From the NCBI GenBank assembly GCA_022822365.1, contig JAJEBV010000041.1:45890-109889 (forward strand): a stretch of DNA of 64,000 nt, given 5' to 3'. The notes below the pieces were generated by a model. That model ran no database searches. It was not told the DNA's origin and saw nothing but the letters and a program-made list of their open reading frames with translations. Each line of letters begins with the position of its first letter. The first letter of the stretch is position 1. Below, one piece after another: positions 36,003 to 45,450 of this stretch. The stretch comes from Thermoanaerobaculia bacterium (lineage in GTDB: Bacteria > Acidobacteriota > Thermoanaerobaculia > Multivoradales > Multivoraceae). A program made the position numbers and the translations under genes.

Positions 36003-37224
36003 GGCCGATAGCGACGGCTCCGGCGCCGGGGCCCCACCGGAAGTCGAGGACTTCCTGGGTGACCAGCCGACACGTGACCTCGGCGACTGGCGCCATCTCT
36101 GGGAGCGGGACATCCCGTTCCCGATTCGCAGCGATCGCGGCCTCGCCGGCCGTCTGCTCGTTGCCTTCAAGCGGCTGCTGCGCCCGTTCGTCTCGCTGCC
36201 CCAGAACGATCTCTGGGAGCGGCAGCGGGTCTTCAACCTGATCCTGCTCGACGTCTTCCAGCACCATCTCCAGGAGTGGAGAGATCATCAGGAACGCGTG
36301 GAGCGACTGTTCGAGCAGCGCATCGGCGATCTCGGCCACCGGACGCGGCACCTGGAGAACTTCCTGCGCCAGGGACTCGACGAGGTCATGCGCCACGACG
36401 ACGCCCTGTTCGGCCGCGTCGACCGGAAGCTGGACCGCTACCGCCGGGAAACGGACGAACTGGCGGGGCTGTTGAGGGCGGCCCTGGCCCGGGGCCCCGA
36501 AGGGGAGAAGGGACTCCGGGAGGCCGACGCGGACGTTTCCTACATCGACTTCGAGCACAGGTTCCGCGGCAGGGAAGAGGACATCCGCGACCGCCTCCGT
36601 GTCTACCTGCCGCGGCTTCTTCAGGCGGGACCGGTCCTGGACCTTGGCTGCGGCCGGGGTGAAGCCCTGGCGCTGCTGGAAGCGGAGGGCGTGGAGTGCC
36701 GCGGCGTCGATCCCTCATCGGCGATGGTGCGGCACTGCCGTGAGCAGGGTCTTGGCGTCGACCAGAACGACGCGCTGACCGCGCTGGTCCAGACCGAGCC
36801 GGCATCTCTGGGCGGCGTCGTCTCCTTCCACGTCATCGAACACCTCGCTCCGGAAGACGTCGAGCGTCTGGTCCGCCTCGCGTTCGCGGCCCTGCGGCCG
36901 GGAGGGATTCTGGTGCTGGAGACGCCGAATCCGCTCTCCGTCGCGGTGACGGCCCGCAGCTTCTGGCTTGATCCCACACACAGGAGACCGGTTCATCCGG
37001 AGGCGCTGTCCGCCTTCTACGAACAGGCGGGCTTCACCGGTCTCGAGCGACTCAACCTCCGGCCGTATCCGGAGGAGGAGCGGTTGCCGGAGATCCCGCT
37101 CGACGGACTGGACGGCCAGAGCCGGGAGCTGGCCGATCGGCTGAATCGCCTCCGGGACGAACTCGACGACTTCCTCTTCGGCTACCGCGACTACGCCCTG
37201 ATCGGCCTGAGGCCGGAAGGCTAG
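35992..37224 (+). CDS. Class I SAM-dependent methyltransferase with long N-terminal helical region
   Basis: The methyltransferase core lies in the second half: VLDLGCGRGEALALLE (SAM motif I), GVDPSSAMVRHC, and VVSFHVIEHLAPEDVERLVRLA, then PGGILVLETPNP. The first conventional start is GTG at 36298 (308 residues). The frame is open and strongly coding for 100 codons upstream, giving IRSDRGLAGRLLVAFKRLLRPF and QNDLWERQRVFNLILL. Such N-termini occur in methyltransferases of envelope-polysaccharide clusters. The only plausible start for that part is CTG at 35992, with GAGG six bases upstream, inside rplI; this gives 410 residues. Target unknown; a sugar-modifying role is a guess. Confidence 0.8.
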   Translation: MKPRADSDGSGAGAPPEVEDFLGDQPTRDLGDWRHLWERDIPFPIRSDRGLAGRLLVAFKRLLRPFVSLPQNDLWERQRVFNLILLDVFQHHLQEWRDHQERVERLFEQRIGDLGHRTRHLENFLRQGLDEVMRHDDALFGRVDRKLDRYRRETDELAGLLRAALARGPEGEKGLREADADVSYIDFEHRFRGREEDIRDRLRVYLPRLLQAGPVLDLGCGRGEALALLEAEGVECRGVDPSSAMVRHCREQGLGVDQNDALTALVQTEPASLGGVVSFHVIEHLAPEDVERLVRLAFAALRPGGILVLETPNPLSVAVTARSFWLDPTHRRPVHPEALSAFYEQAGFTGLERLNLRPYPEEERLPEIPLDGLDGQSRELADRLNRLRDELDDFLFGYRDYALIGLRPEG

Positions 37225-39692
37225 CTGTCGCCCTTCTGCCAGCCGCGCATGATCGGCGTCCAGTCGACGAGGTCTTCCGGCATGTTCTCTCCCGCCTTCG
37301 GCTCGCCGTACAGCGCTCGTTGCTGGTACCACGGCAGGTCGTAGACCGCGCGAGTCTCGGGGTCGAACGACAGGACCGGCTCGGTGCCCACGATGAAGGC
37401 CTCTTCGATGACGCGCTGGCCGGAGCGGCGCCGCGCGGGCAGGAGGCCGGAGTGGTACTCGACCGGCCGGAGCCGCACCTGGTTGGGCCTGGTGAAGGTC
37501 AGGGCGGGGTCCACCCAGCCGTCCTCGATGCCCCGACGGAGCACGTCGTTCCAGATCGGCAGGGCAGCCACGGCGCCGGTCATGTTCCTGCCGATTCGCT
37601 GCTGCTGGTCGTAGCCGACCCAGACGACCAGGGTGTACCGGGGTGTGAAGCCCGCGAACCAGGCGTCCGTGAACCCGTCCGTCGTACCGGTCTTCCCGGC
37701 GACGGCCGCGAGGCCGAGAGCCCGCGCAGACTGGGCTGTGCCGCGCTGGACCACGCCCGAGAGGACGTGGGTGAGCAGGAAGGCGACTTCGGGCGTGACG
37801 ACGGTCGATGCCTGCGGCAGATGGGCATCGAGTTCGCGGCCGTCGCGGGTCGTGACGCGCTCGACGAAGTAGGGCTCCACGTGGACGCCCAGGTTGGCGA
37901 TCGTGGCGTAGGACGTCGCCACCTCGAGCACGGTCAGGTCGGCCGCGCCCAGGGCGAGGCTCGGATAGGGAAGGAGCGGCGAGCGGATGCCCGTGCGGTG
38001 GGCGAAGTCGACCACCCGTTCCGCGCCGACGATGTCGTGGAGCTTGACCGACGTGACGTTGATCGACCTCTCCAGGGCCCGGCGCAGGGTCACGATGCCG
38101 AGATACTGCCGGTAGAAGTTCCGGGGACTGTAGTTGAGCTGATTGTCCGCGCCCAGGAAAACGGCGGGCGCGTCGAACAGGGTGTCGGCGGGGGTGAAGC
38201 CGTGCTCGAAAGCGGCGCCGAACACGAGCGGCTTGAACAGGGAGCCGACCTGGCGCCGGGCCTGAAAGGCGCGGTTGAACTCGCTGCGTTCGTAGTCCCA
38301 GCCTCCGACCATCGCCCGCACCGCGCCGGTCGCGGACTCGAGCAGCAGGACCGCGCCCTCGATCCGCGGCTCCTGGACGAGCTCCAGCTCGAAGCGGGCC
38401 TGGTCCGCGCCCTCCTCGCCACCTGTAGCGGCTTCGCTGACAGGCCGCAACTCGAACCACGCGACGTCGCCCCTCCGCAGCGGCGGAGAATCCCTGCGCG
38501 TCCACTCGTAGCCGGAGGGCTCCAGCATGAAGCGGTGGTCCGCGATCCGGATCTCCGCGTTCTCCCGCCCGCGCTGGAGAACGACACCCGGAGCCCAGGC
38601 GCCCGCCTCGGGCTCGAAGCCGACCCACCTGGCCAGGACACCGCCGAACGACTCGGCCAGGTCCGGGGCCGTCAGATCGTCCTGGTTCACCTGGGCGACC
38701 GCGCCCCGGAAGCCACGCATGCGGTCGATCCTCACCAGACCTCCGCGCAGGGCCTGCGCGGCCGCGCCCTGCATTCGCTGGTCAAGGGTCGTCTGCACCT
38801 GCAGGCCGCGCTCGTACAGGCCCTTCTGCCCGTACGAGCGGTAGAGGTCGAGGCGGACCTTCTCCGCGAAGTAGGGCGCGACCGGCTTCGGCTCTCGCTG
38901 CGTGACGACGTTGAGCGGTGTCGCGGCCGCCTCGTCGGCCGCGTCCCGCGTCATCACGCCGCGTTCGCCGAGCATCCGCAGGATGGCGTCGCGTCGTGTG
39001 CGCACGATCTCCGGCCGAAGGTAGGGCGTCCACACGCTCGGACTCGGCACGATCGCCACCAGGGTCGCCGCTTCGCTGTAGGTCAGTTCGGCGGACGGCT
39101 TGCCGAAGTAGTAGCGGGACGCCGATTCCACGCCGTAGTTGCCGTGGCCGAAGTAGGTGAGGTTGCAGTAGAGAGTGAGGATCTGCTGCTTGCTGAGACG
39201 CTTCTCGAGTTCGACCGCCAGCAGGGTCTCCCGGATCTTTCGTCGCCAGACCTTGGCCCGGTCCAGGAAGAGCATCCGCGCCACCTGCATCGTGATCGTG
39301 GAGGCGCCCGAGAAACGCTCCCCGCGCCGCCAGTTCTGGAGGACCGCGCGAAAGACGCCGATGATGTCGAAGCCGCCGTGGGCGTAGAAGTTCCGGTCCT
39401 CGGCGGCGAGCAGGACACGCGTGAACGTGTCCGGCACCTCGCCCTCGGCGAGCAGGATGCGCTTCTCGACCGAGTAGCTCCTGAACGGTTCTCCGTCGCG
39501 ATCGCTCAGCCGGGTTATCTGGCTGGGCGTCAGTTCGGCCACGGTTTCGACCTGCGGCAGATCGATCACCGCGGCGACGCCGACGCCCAGGAGTACGCCC
39601 GCGACCGGGGTGACGGCGACCGGCGCCAGCCAGCGCCAGTGCCTGACGCACCAGCCCCGCACCGCGTCGGGGGCTTTCCGCGCCGCGTTCAT
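37221..39692 (-). CDS. Class A penicillin-binding protein (PBP1-type transglycosylase/transpeptidase)
   Basis: The enzyme polymerises and crosslinks peptidoglycan outside the inner membrane. The 823-residue protein has one N-terminal membrane helix (about residues 22-44), the glycosyltransferase motifs EDRNFYAHGG (98-107) and GASTITMQ, an inserted OB-like region (about 330-440), and transpeptidase motifs SLFK, SIN and KTGTT. A TATGAT -10 box ends 9 bases before the ATG, so it is probably leaderless. Its stop overlaps the methyltransferase stop on the other strand within the palindrome CTAG. Confidence 0.94.
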   Translation of the reverse strand: MNAARKAPDAVRGWCVRHWRWLAPVAVTPVAGVLLGVGVAAVIDLPQVETVAELTPSQITRLSDRDGEPFRSYSVEKRILLAEGEVPDTFTRVLLAAEDRNFYAHGGFDIIGVFRAVLQNWRRGERFSGASTITMQVARMLFLDRAKVWRRKIRETLLAVELEKRLSKQQILTLYCNLTYFGHGNYGVESASRYYFGKPSAELTYSEAATLVAIVPSPSVWTPYLRPEIVRTRRDAILRMLGERGVMTRDAADEAAATPLNVVTQREPKPVAPYFAEKVRLDLYRSYGQKGLYERGLQVQTTLDQRMQGAAAQALRGGLVRIDRMRGFRGAVAQVNQDDLTAPDLAESFGGVLARWVGFEPEAGAWAPGVVLQRGRENAEIRIADHRFMLEPSGYEWTRRDSPPLRRGDVAWFELRPVSEAATGGEEGADQARFELELVQEPRIEGAVLLLESATGAVRAMVGGWDYERSEFNRAFQARRQVGSLFKPLVFGAAFEHGFTPADTLFDAPAVFLGADNQLNYSPRNFYRQYLGIVTLRRALERSINVTSVKLHDIVGAERVVDFAHRTGIRSPLLPYPSLALGAADLTVLEVATSYATIANLGVHVEPYFVERVTTRDGRELDAHLPQASTVVTPEVAFLLTHVLSGVVQRGTAQSARALGLAAVAGKTGTTDGFTDAWFAGFTPRYTLVVWVGYDQQQRIGRNMTGAVAALPIWNDVLRRGIEDGWVDPALTFTRPNQVRLRPVEYHSGLLPARRRSGQRVIEEAFIVGTEPVLSFDPETRAVYDLPWYQQRALYGEPKAGENMPEDLVDWTPIMRGWQKGDS

Positions 39693-39700
39693 CTCGGGAA

Positions 39701-39707
39701 TATCATA
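39701..39707. promoter_or_regulatory. Overlapping back-to-back -10 boxes of the PBP gene and the 155-aa membrane protein gene
   Basis: TATCATA gives TATCAT on the plus strand (12 bases before the ATG at 39719) and TATGAT on the minus strand (39707-39702, 9 bases before the ATG at 39692). This is the second shared, symmetrical -10 in the window, after tsaB/mutS. Confidence 0.5.
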
Positions 39708-39718
39708 CGGCGCGTTCC

Positions 39719-40186
39719 ATGACTCCCGAAGCCGACCAGGCGTCCGGCCTGCCGCCGCTGCCGGAACCCTTCCCCGAGCCGACGGCGGCTCAGCCCGCGG
39801 ACCCGGATCGGAAACGTCGCGGCTGCCTGGTTGCGGGCCTTGTCGGCTGCGGCCTGATCGTGGTGCTGTTGCTGGTCGGCCTGGGCTTTCTGGTCTCCCA
39901 GGCTGACGAACTGCTCGAATTCGTCCTGGACTTCAGCCGGGAACGGATCGTGACCGAGCTGCCGGAGGACGTGCAGCACACGGACCGTCAACGTCTGGAG
40001 CGGGCGTTCGATTCCGTGCTCGAGCACTACCGGAGCGGCAGCGCCACGCCGGCAGACAACCGCCGCCTGCAGCTGGCGCTCACCGACGCGCTTCGGAGGC
40101 TCGAGCGGGGCCTTTTCGACCAGGACGACCTGCGCCGGCTGACGGAGCGCCTCGAGAACATCGCGACGTCCGATCCGGGAGGCTGA
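39719..40186 (+). CDS. Single-pass membrane protein of unknown function
   Basis: Not recognised. The 155-residue protein has a proline-rich cytoplasmic N-terminus (about residues 1-32), one membrane helix ([26 protein letters not shown], about 36-61), and a helical domain of about 90 residues with acidic and Arg-rich stretches ([45 protein letters not shown]). The C-terminal domain should lie in the periplasm. It appears leaderless and its stop is one base before the uvrB TTG start. Conserved helical hairpins of this kind occur beside uvrB in related genomes, but no role is known. Confidence 0.7.
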   Translation: MTPEADQASGLPPLPEPFPEPTAAQPADPDRKRRGCLVAGLVGCGLIVVLLLVGLGFLVSQADELLEFVLDFSRERIVTELPEDVQHTDRQRLERAFDSVLEHYRSGSATPADNRRLQLALTDALRRLERGLFDQDDLRRLTERLENIATSDPGG

Positions 40187-40187
40187 C

Positions 40188-42245
40188 TTGCGGGGGACCG
40201 TCGATTCCCGGACCGAGCGCGCTTCCGGCACCGAGAGCACCGGACGCTTCGAACTGGTGTCTCCCTTCAGCCCGCAGGGCGATCAGCCGGCGGCGATCGC
40301 TGAACTCGCCGACGGAGTCCGGACCGGCGTCCCCGAACAGGTTCTGCTCGGAGTGACCGGTTCGGGCAAGACCTACACCGTGGCCAAGGTGATCGAGGCC
40401 GTGAACCGGCCGACGCTCGTCCTCTCTCACAACAAGACGCTGGCTGCCCAGCTCTACCAGGAGTTCAGGAGCTTCTTCCCGCACAACGCGGTGGAGTACT
40501 TCGTCTCCTACTACGACTACTACCAGCCCGAGGCCTACGTTCCCCAGTCCGACACCTACATCGAGAAGGAGACGAGCATCAACGACGAGATCGACCGCCT
40601 GCGGCTGCGGGCCACGATCTCCCTGTTCGAGCGCCGCGATGTCGTGATCGTGGCCTCCGTTTCCTGCATCTACGGTCTCGGCGCGCCGGACGTTTTCTTC
40701 TCGATGCTCCAGTTCTTCGAGCGCGGGGTCGAACTGCCGCTCGAACGGGCCCAGCGGAGTCTGGCCGAGATGCAGTACGAGCGCACCCGCCTCGATCTCT
40801 TCCACGGCAGCTTCCGGGTGCGCGGCGATGTGCTCGAGATTCTCCCCGCCTACGACGACCGCGGCATCCGGGTCGAGTACTTCGGCGACGAGGTCGACCG
40901 GGTCTGCAGGTTCGACGTGATCAGCGGCCGGGTCCTCGAGGAGGTGGACCGGATCCCGGTCTTCCCGCGCAACCACTACGTGACGCCGGAGGAGCGGATG
41001 CGGCGGGCGATCGCGTCGATCCGTGAGGAACTCGGCGAGCACCTGGCGGCGCTCGAGCGGGAGAACCGTCTGCTCGAGATGCAGCGGCTGGAGCAGAGAA
41101 CCCGCTACGACCTGGAGATGCTCCGTGAACTCGGCTCCTGCGCCGGCATCGAGAACTACTCCCGCCACCTCTCCGGACGGGCGCCGGGCGAAGCGCCGCC
41201 GACCTTCCTCGACTACCTGCCCGAGGATTTCCTGCTCGTCGTCGACGAGAGCCACCAGACGATTCCGCAGGTCGGCGGCATGTACCGCGGCGATCGGGCG
41301 CGCAAGGAGACTCTCGTGGAGTTCGGCTTCCGTCTGCCGAGCGCGCTGGACAACCGGCCGCTGCGCTTCGACGAGTTCGAGGAGCGTTGCGGTCAGCGAA
41401 TCTACGTGTCGGCGACCCCGGGGCCGTTCGAGCTGGAACGGACGGGCGGGGTCGTGGTGGAGCAGATCATCCGGCCGACCGGACTGCTCGATCCGAGGAT
41501 CGAACTGCGGCCTTCGGCGAATCAGATCGACGACCTGGTGGCCGAGGCCCGCGAGGCGATCGACCGTGGCGAGCGCGTTCTGGTGACGACGCTGACCAAG
41601 CGCATGGCGGAAGAACTCACCCAGTACCTCAACGAACTCGGTCTCAGGGTGCGCTACCTGCACAGCGACATCGACACCCTGGAACGGGTCGAGATCACGA
41701 CCGCCCTGCGCCGCGGCGACTTCGACATTCTGGTCGGCATCAACCTCCTGCGCGAGGGCCTCGATCTGCCCGAGGTGTCGGTCGTCGCCATCCTGGACGC
41801 CGACAAGGAGGGCTTCCTGCGCAGCGAAGTGTCGCTGATCCAGACCTCGGGCCGGGCCGCCCGCAACCTGAACGGCAGGGTGATCTTCTATGCGGACCAG
41901 CGGACCGAGTCGATCGACCGCTCGATCGAGGAGACAACGCGGCGGCGGCGGGTCCAGGAGCGCTACAACCGCGAACACGGAATCGAGCCGGCCTCCATCC
42001 TCAAGGAGGTGCACAGTCCCCTGGTGCAGATGAGCAACCTGGACTACCTGCACAAGGCGGGGGCGGAAGCCGAGGCCGCGGTGGAGGATCTGTTGCGCGA
42101 GGACGCGCCGGAGATGCCCCTGGAACGGCGGATCGCGCGCCTGGAAAAGGCGATGAGGCAGGCTTCGAGGCGGCTCGAGTTCGAGCAGGCCGCGGTGCTC
42201 CGGGACCGGCTCAGGGAACTCCAGGAACTCAAGGTAATGGGCTGA
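40188..42245 (+). CDS. uvrB: Excinuclease ABC subunit B
   Basis: UvrB verifies DNA damage and hands over to UvrC. The 685-residue protein has Walker A GVTGSGKT (near residue 55), the beta-hairpin [20 protein letters not shown], helicase motifs VDESHQT and SATPGPFE, the motif QTSGRAARN, and the C-terminal UVR segment that contacts UvrC (about 640-680). The start is TTG at 40188, one base after the preceding stop. Its stop overlaps the uvrC ATG by one base (TGATG). uvrA is not in the window. Confidence 0.97.
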   Translation: MRGTVDSRTERASGTESTGRFELVSPFSPQGDQPAAIAELADGVRTGVPEQVLLGVTGSGKTYTVAKVIEAVNRPTLVLSHNKTLAAQLYQEFRSFFPHNAVEYFVSYYDYYQPEAYVPQSDTYIEKETSINDEIDRLRLRATISLFERRDVVIVASVSCIYGLGAPDVFFSMLQFFERGVELPLERAQRSLAEMQYERTRLDLFHGSFRVRGDVLEILPAYDDRGIRVEYFGDEVDRVCRFDVISGRVLEEVDRIPVFPRNHYVTPEERMRRAIASIREELGEHLAALERENRLLEMQRLEQRTRYDLEMLRELGSCAGIENYSRHLSGRAPGEAPPTFLDYLPEDFLLVVDESHQTIPQVGGMYRGDRARKETLVEFGFRLPSALDNRPLRFDEFEERCGQRIYVSATPGPFELERTGGVVVEQIIRPTGLLDPRIELRPSANQIDDLVAEAREAIDRGERVLVTTLTKRMAEELTQYLNELGLRVRYLHSDIDTLERVEITTALRRGDFDILVGINLLREGLDLPEVSVVAILDADKEGFLRSEVSLIQTSGRAARNLNGRVIFYADQRTESIDRSIEETTRRRRVQERYNREHGIEPASILKEVHSPLVQMSNLDYLHKAGAEAEAAVEDLLREDAPEMPLERRIARLEKAMRQASRRLEFEQAAVLRDRLRELQELKVMG

Positions 42246-44056
42246 TGCACCCGGAGCTTTCCCGCAAGCTCGGCGAACTGCCGGACCTGCCGGGCATCTA
42301 CATCTTCAAGTCGGAGGCGGGGGAGGCGCTCTACGTCGGCAAGGCGAAGTCCCTGAAGCGCAGGGCCGCCGCCTACCGCAAGCCGGCCGACGACCCGCGC
42401 ATCGCGCTCATGCTCCACGATGCGGCCGACGTCGAGTTCGTCGTGACCGACTCCGAAGCGGAAGCCCTGCTGTTCGAGAACAACTGGATCAAGAAGCGCC
42501 AGCCCCGCTTCAACATCCGCCTGCGCGACGACAAGACCTATCCGTACCTCAAGCTGACCCTGGAGGACGGACACCCGCGGCTTGCCTTCACCCGCCGCAT
42601 CCGCCGCGACGGGGCGGAGTACTACGGTCCCTACCTGCCGGCCGGGCTGGCCCGCAAGGCGATCAAGCTCACCCAGAAGCTCTTCGGCATCCGGGTCTGC
42701 CGGATCGACATCGACGGCAGCCTGCCGCGGCCCTGCCTCTACTACGACATGAAGCGCTGCCTCGGTCCCTGCGTCGACGGACTGACCACGGACGAAACGT
42801 ACGCCGACGCGGTCGAGAAGGCCCGGCTGTTCCTGGCCGGCCGGAACGAGGAACTGCTGAAGGACCTGCGTGCCCGGATGCGGACCCTCGCGGACGGACT
42901 CGAGTTCGAGGCGGCGGCGCGGTTGCGGGACACGATTCACGAGATCGACGAGGTCAGCCAGCGCCGCAAGCTCAGCTCGGCCCGCGGGGAGGACGTCGAC
43001 ATCTTCGGCGTCCACACGGGCGGCGACAACGCGGCAGTCACCGTTCTCGTCATGCGGGGCGGCCAGGTGCTGGACCGCCGGGAGCTGTTCTGGGAAGGCG
43101 TGCCCAGGATCACCGCCGAGCGCCTGCTCTCCGAGCTGCTGCCGCAGCTCTACGACCGGACGACGCTGATTCCGAAGGAGATCCACCTGCCGGCGCCGAT
43201 CGAAGGCGAGGAGGCGCTGATCGAGTGGCTGAGCAGCCGCAGGGAATCCAGGGTCTACCTCCGCATGCCGTCGCGCGGGCCGAAGGCGCAACGCATCGCG
43301 CTCGCCAACCGCAACGCGGCGATGGCCTTCCGCCGCCGTTTCCGTGGTGCCGGTGCGGGCGTCGAGGCCGGCGCGGCGCTGTTGAAGGCGCTCGACCTCG
43401 CCGACCCGCCGCGGCGGATCGAGGGGTTCGACATCTCGACCTTCGGCGGCAGCCAGACCGTCGCTTCGCTGGTCGTCTGGAGCGACGGACGGATGGTCAA
43501 GGGCCAGTACCGCAGCTTCAACATCCGGGGGCTCTCCCAGGCCGACGACTTCGCCGCGATCCGCCAGGCCGTGAGCCGGCGCTACCGGCGCGTACTCGAT
43601 GAGGTCGGAGAGATGCCGGACCTGATCCTGATCGACGGTGGTCGCGGGCAGTTGAACGCCGCACTCGAAGCCCTCGTGGAGCTGGGGGTCGACGAAACGC
43701 CGGTGGTCGGACTAGCCAAGAGGGAGGAGGAGCTGTACCTCCCGGCACGTCCCGCGCCGCTCAGGCTGGAGCGGAGCCATGCGGGCCTTCGCGTGCTGCA
43801 GCAGGTTCGGGACGAGGCCCATCGCTTCGCCGTTTCCCGCCACCGGCGCCGTCGCTCCCGGAGGGCATTGCACAGCCGGTTCGACGACCTCCGGGGTATC
43901 GGGCCGCAACGGCGCAAGCTGCTGGTGCGACGCTTCGGCAGCTACGCCGGCGTAGCCCAGGCCTCGGAACAGCAACTGCGCGAGGTGCTCGGACCGAAGC
44001 TGGCGCGATCGGTCTACGCTTCGGTCCACGGCGAACGTTCGCGCTCCGGGCAGTGA
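42245..44056 (+). CDS. uvrC: Excinuclease ABC subunit C
   Basis: UvrC makes both incisions around a lesion. The 603-residue protein has the GIY-YIG domain (PGIYIFKSEAGEALYVGKAKSLKRR, residues 16-40), a UVR helix pair (about 205-240), the RNase H-like nuclease (FDISTFGGSQTVASLVVW; LILIDGGRGQLNAA with its Asp) and a helix-hairpin-helix pair near residue 540. The ATG at 42245 overlaps uvrB; an in-frame extension upstream is spurious. It ends 27 bases before the RNase P RNA. Confidence 0.96.
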   Translation: MHPELSRKLGELPDLPGIYIFKSEAGEALYVGKAKSLKRRAAAYRKPADDPRIALMLHDAADVEFVVTDSEAEALLFENNWIKKRQPRFNIRLRDDKTYPYLKLTLEDGHPRLAFTRRIRRDGAEYYGPYLPAGLARKAIKLTQKLFGIRVCRIDIDGSLPRPCLYYDMKRCLGPCVDGLTTDETYADAVEKARLFLAGRNEELLKDLRARMRTLADGLEFEAAARLRDTIHEIDEVSQRRKLSSARGEDVDIFGVHTGGDNAAVTVLVMRGGQVLDRRELFWEGVPRITAERLLSELLPQLYDRTTLIPKEIHLPAPIEGEEALIEWLSSRRESRVYLRMPSRGPKAQRIALANRNAAMAFRRRFRGAGAGVEAGAALLKALDLADPPRRIEGFDISTFGGSQTVASLVVWSDGRMVKGQYRSFNIRGLSQADDFAAIRQAVSRRYRRVLDEVGEMPDLILIDGGRGQLNAALEALVELGVDETPVVGLAKREEELYLPARPAPLRLERSHAGLRVLQQVRDEAHRFAVSRHRRRRSRRALHSRFDDLRGIGPQRRKLLVRRFGSYAGVAQASEQQLREVLGPKLARSVYASVHGERSRSGQ

Positions 44057-44072
44057 GGCGGCTGAAAGCTGG

Positions 44073-44078
44073 TAGCCT
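44073..44078 (+). promoter_or_regulatory. -10 box (TAGCCT) of the RNase P RNA gene
   Basis: TAGCCT ends 5 bases before the first paired base of helix P1, the expected distance to a transcription start. Because the RNA end can be placed from its structure, this supports reading similar TANNNT boxes elsewhere as real. Confidence 0.5.
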
Positions 44079-44083
44079 CCGCG

Positions 44084-44500
44084 GTGCCGGAGGACTGGAC
44101 GCGGTCGCTGCCGGCGGGGAACCGCCGGTGGAGGAAAGTCCGGACTCCAACGGACGGCATGCTTGCTAACGGCAAGGCGCGGTGACGCGACGGAAAGTGC
44201 AGCAGAGAGCAGACCGCCGGCCCTGGACCTCGGTGCCCGAAAGAACCCGGGGAGTCGAGGGCAGGCAAGGGTGAAACGGTGCGGTAAGAGCGCACCGCTC
44301 GGCCGGCGACGGTCCGAGGCGATGGCAAACCCCATGTGGAGCAAGACCAAATAGGGAGAGCGGATCGGGTTGTCCGTCCCGGTCCCGGGCTGTTCGCGGC
44401 GCGGGACGTTCTCCGGGTAGGTCGCATAGATGAATGGCCGCCTCCCGAAGCCCTCGGGCTGTGGGACGAACAGAATCCGGCTTACGAGGTCCTCCGGCAC
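44084..44500 (+). ncRNA. rnpB: RNase P RNA (type A)
   Basis: The catalytic RNA that trims tRNA 5' ends. Its ends pair as helix P1: GTGCCGGAGGACT at 44084 with AGTCCTCCGGCAC-like bases ending at 44500. The universally conserved strand GAGGAAAGTCCGGAC lies at 44131-44145, and ACAGAATCCGGCTTAC at 44470-44485. The GGGTGAAACGGTGCGGTAAGAG-type core at about 44269-44290 is also present. It fills the only long protein-free stretch of the window, between uvrC and ldcA. An apparent ORF over its 3' half is an artefact. The protein partner RnpA is not here. Confidence 0.95.
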
Positions 44501-44548
44501 TTGACCTTGCACCCCGGCCAGCGTGTTTCCGCAGTCGAACGTCCGCCC

Positions 44549-45436
44549 GTGGCGAAGCCCGGCGACCGCGTGGGGATCGCCGCGCTCTCGGGTCGTATCG
44601 ACCCGGAGCGGCTGGCGGCCGGCGTCGCCGCGCTGGAGGAACTCGGCTTCGAGTCGGTCCTCGCTGCGAACCTGCGGCCCGAGGCTTGGCTCAGCGGCCG
44701 GCCGCTGTTCGCGGGCTCGGACAGGGAACGGCTGCACGCCTTCCATGAACTGGCGGCCGACGAGTCGGTTGCGGCGATCGTGTTCGCGCGCGGGGGCTAC
44801 GGCGTCCCCCGCATCCTCGGGCATGTCGACTGGACACTGCTTGCCGCCAGGCCGCGCCCCTACGTCGGCTACTCGGACCTGACGCCCCTGCTCCTGGCGC
44901 TGGTCGCGAGGACGGGAACGGTGGCCTTTCATGGCCCCATGGCGGTCGACTTCGCGCGGGGCCTGTTGCCGGAGGAGCGCCGCTCCTTCCTCGACGCGCT
45001 TGCCGGCCGGCTTCCGGGGCCCTGGGCGCTGGAACGGGTTTCAGCGGAACTGTCGGCCGGCCGACCCACGGCGATCGAAGGCCGCCTGCTCGGAGGATGC
45101 CTCACCATGCTGGCTGCAACGGTCGGAACGGGGCTCTTGCCGAGCTTCGAGGACGCGATCCTCGTGCTGGAGGACATCGACGAGCCGGAGTACCGGATCG
45201 ACCGGCTGCTCACCCAGCTTCGGACATCCGGCCAGGCGGCCGGTGTCCGGGCCGTGATCGCCGGCCACTTCACGAACTGCGACGCGGGTGCCAGCCTGAT
45301 CGACTTTGCCGGCGCCCTCGGCGCGCCGCTGTTCACCGGGTTGCCCGCCGGCCATGAGGCGCCAAACCACACCCTGCCGCTGGGCGCCAGCGTGTCCCTC
45401 GACGTCCGCAACGCGACGCTCGAAGTCCAGCGGTAG
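44549..45436 (+). CDS. Murein LD-carboxypeptidase (peptidase family S66)
   Basis: LD-carboxypeptidases trim the terminal D-Ala from tetrapeptides in peptidoglycan recycling. With the GTG at 44549 the product is 295 residues and begins like the family (AKPGDRVGIAALSG); longer readings run into the RNase P RNA. The catalytic triad regions are FARGGYG and VGYSDLTPLL (nucleophile Ser, about residues 111-117), EDIDEPEYRIDR (Glu) and GHEAPNHTLPLG (His). No signal peptide, so it is cytosolic. It is the first gene of a long plus-strand run and lies 14 bases before recG. Confidence 0.88.
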   Translation: MAKPGDRVGIAALSGRIDPERLAAGVAALEELGFESVLAANLRPEAWLSGRPLFAGSDRERLHAFHELAADESVAAIVFARGGYGVPRILGHVDWTLLAARPRPYVGYSDLTPLLLALVARTGTVAFHGPMAVDFARGLLPEERRSFLDALAGRLPGPWALERVSAELSAGRPTAIEGRLLGGCLTMLAATVGTGLLPSFEDAILVLEDIDEPEYRIDRLLTQLRTSGQAAGVRAVIAGHFTNCDAGASLIDFAGALGAPLFTGLPAGHEAPNHTLPLGASVSLDVRNATLEVQR

Positions 45437-45450
45437 CTCCGGCGGGGACG

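Noticed and set aside
37320..39722. 800-residue reading frame on the plus strand opposite the PBP gene
   Set aside because: It lies wholly over a well-supported PBP with intact catalytic motifs; its composition (Arg, Gly, Asp, His rich) is that of a GC-rich antisense frame.
44336..44548. N-terminal extension of the LD-carboxypeptidase into the RNase P RNA
   Set aside because: The region is structured RNA, and homologues begin at the AKPGDRVGI segment, matching the GTG at 44549.
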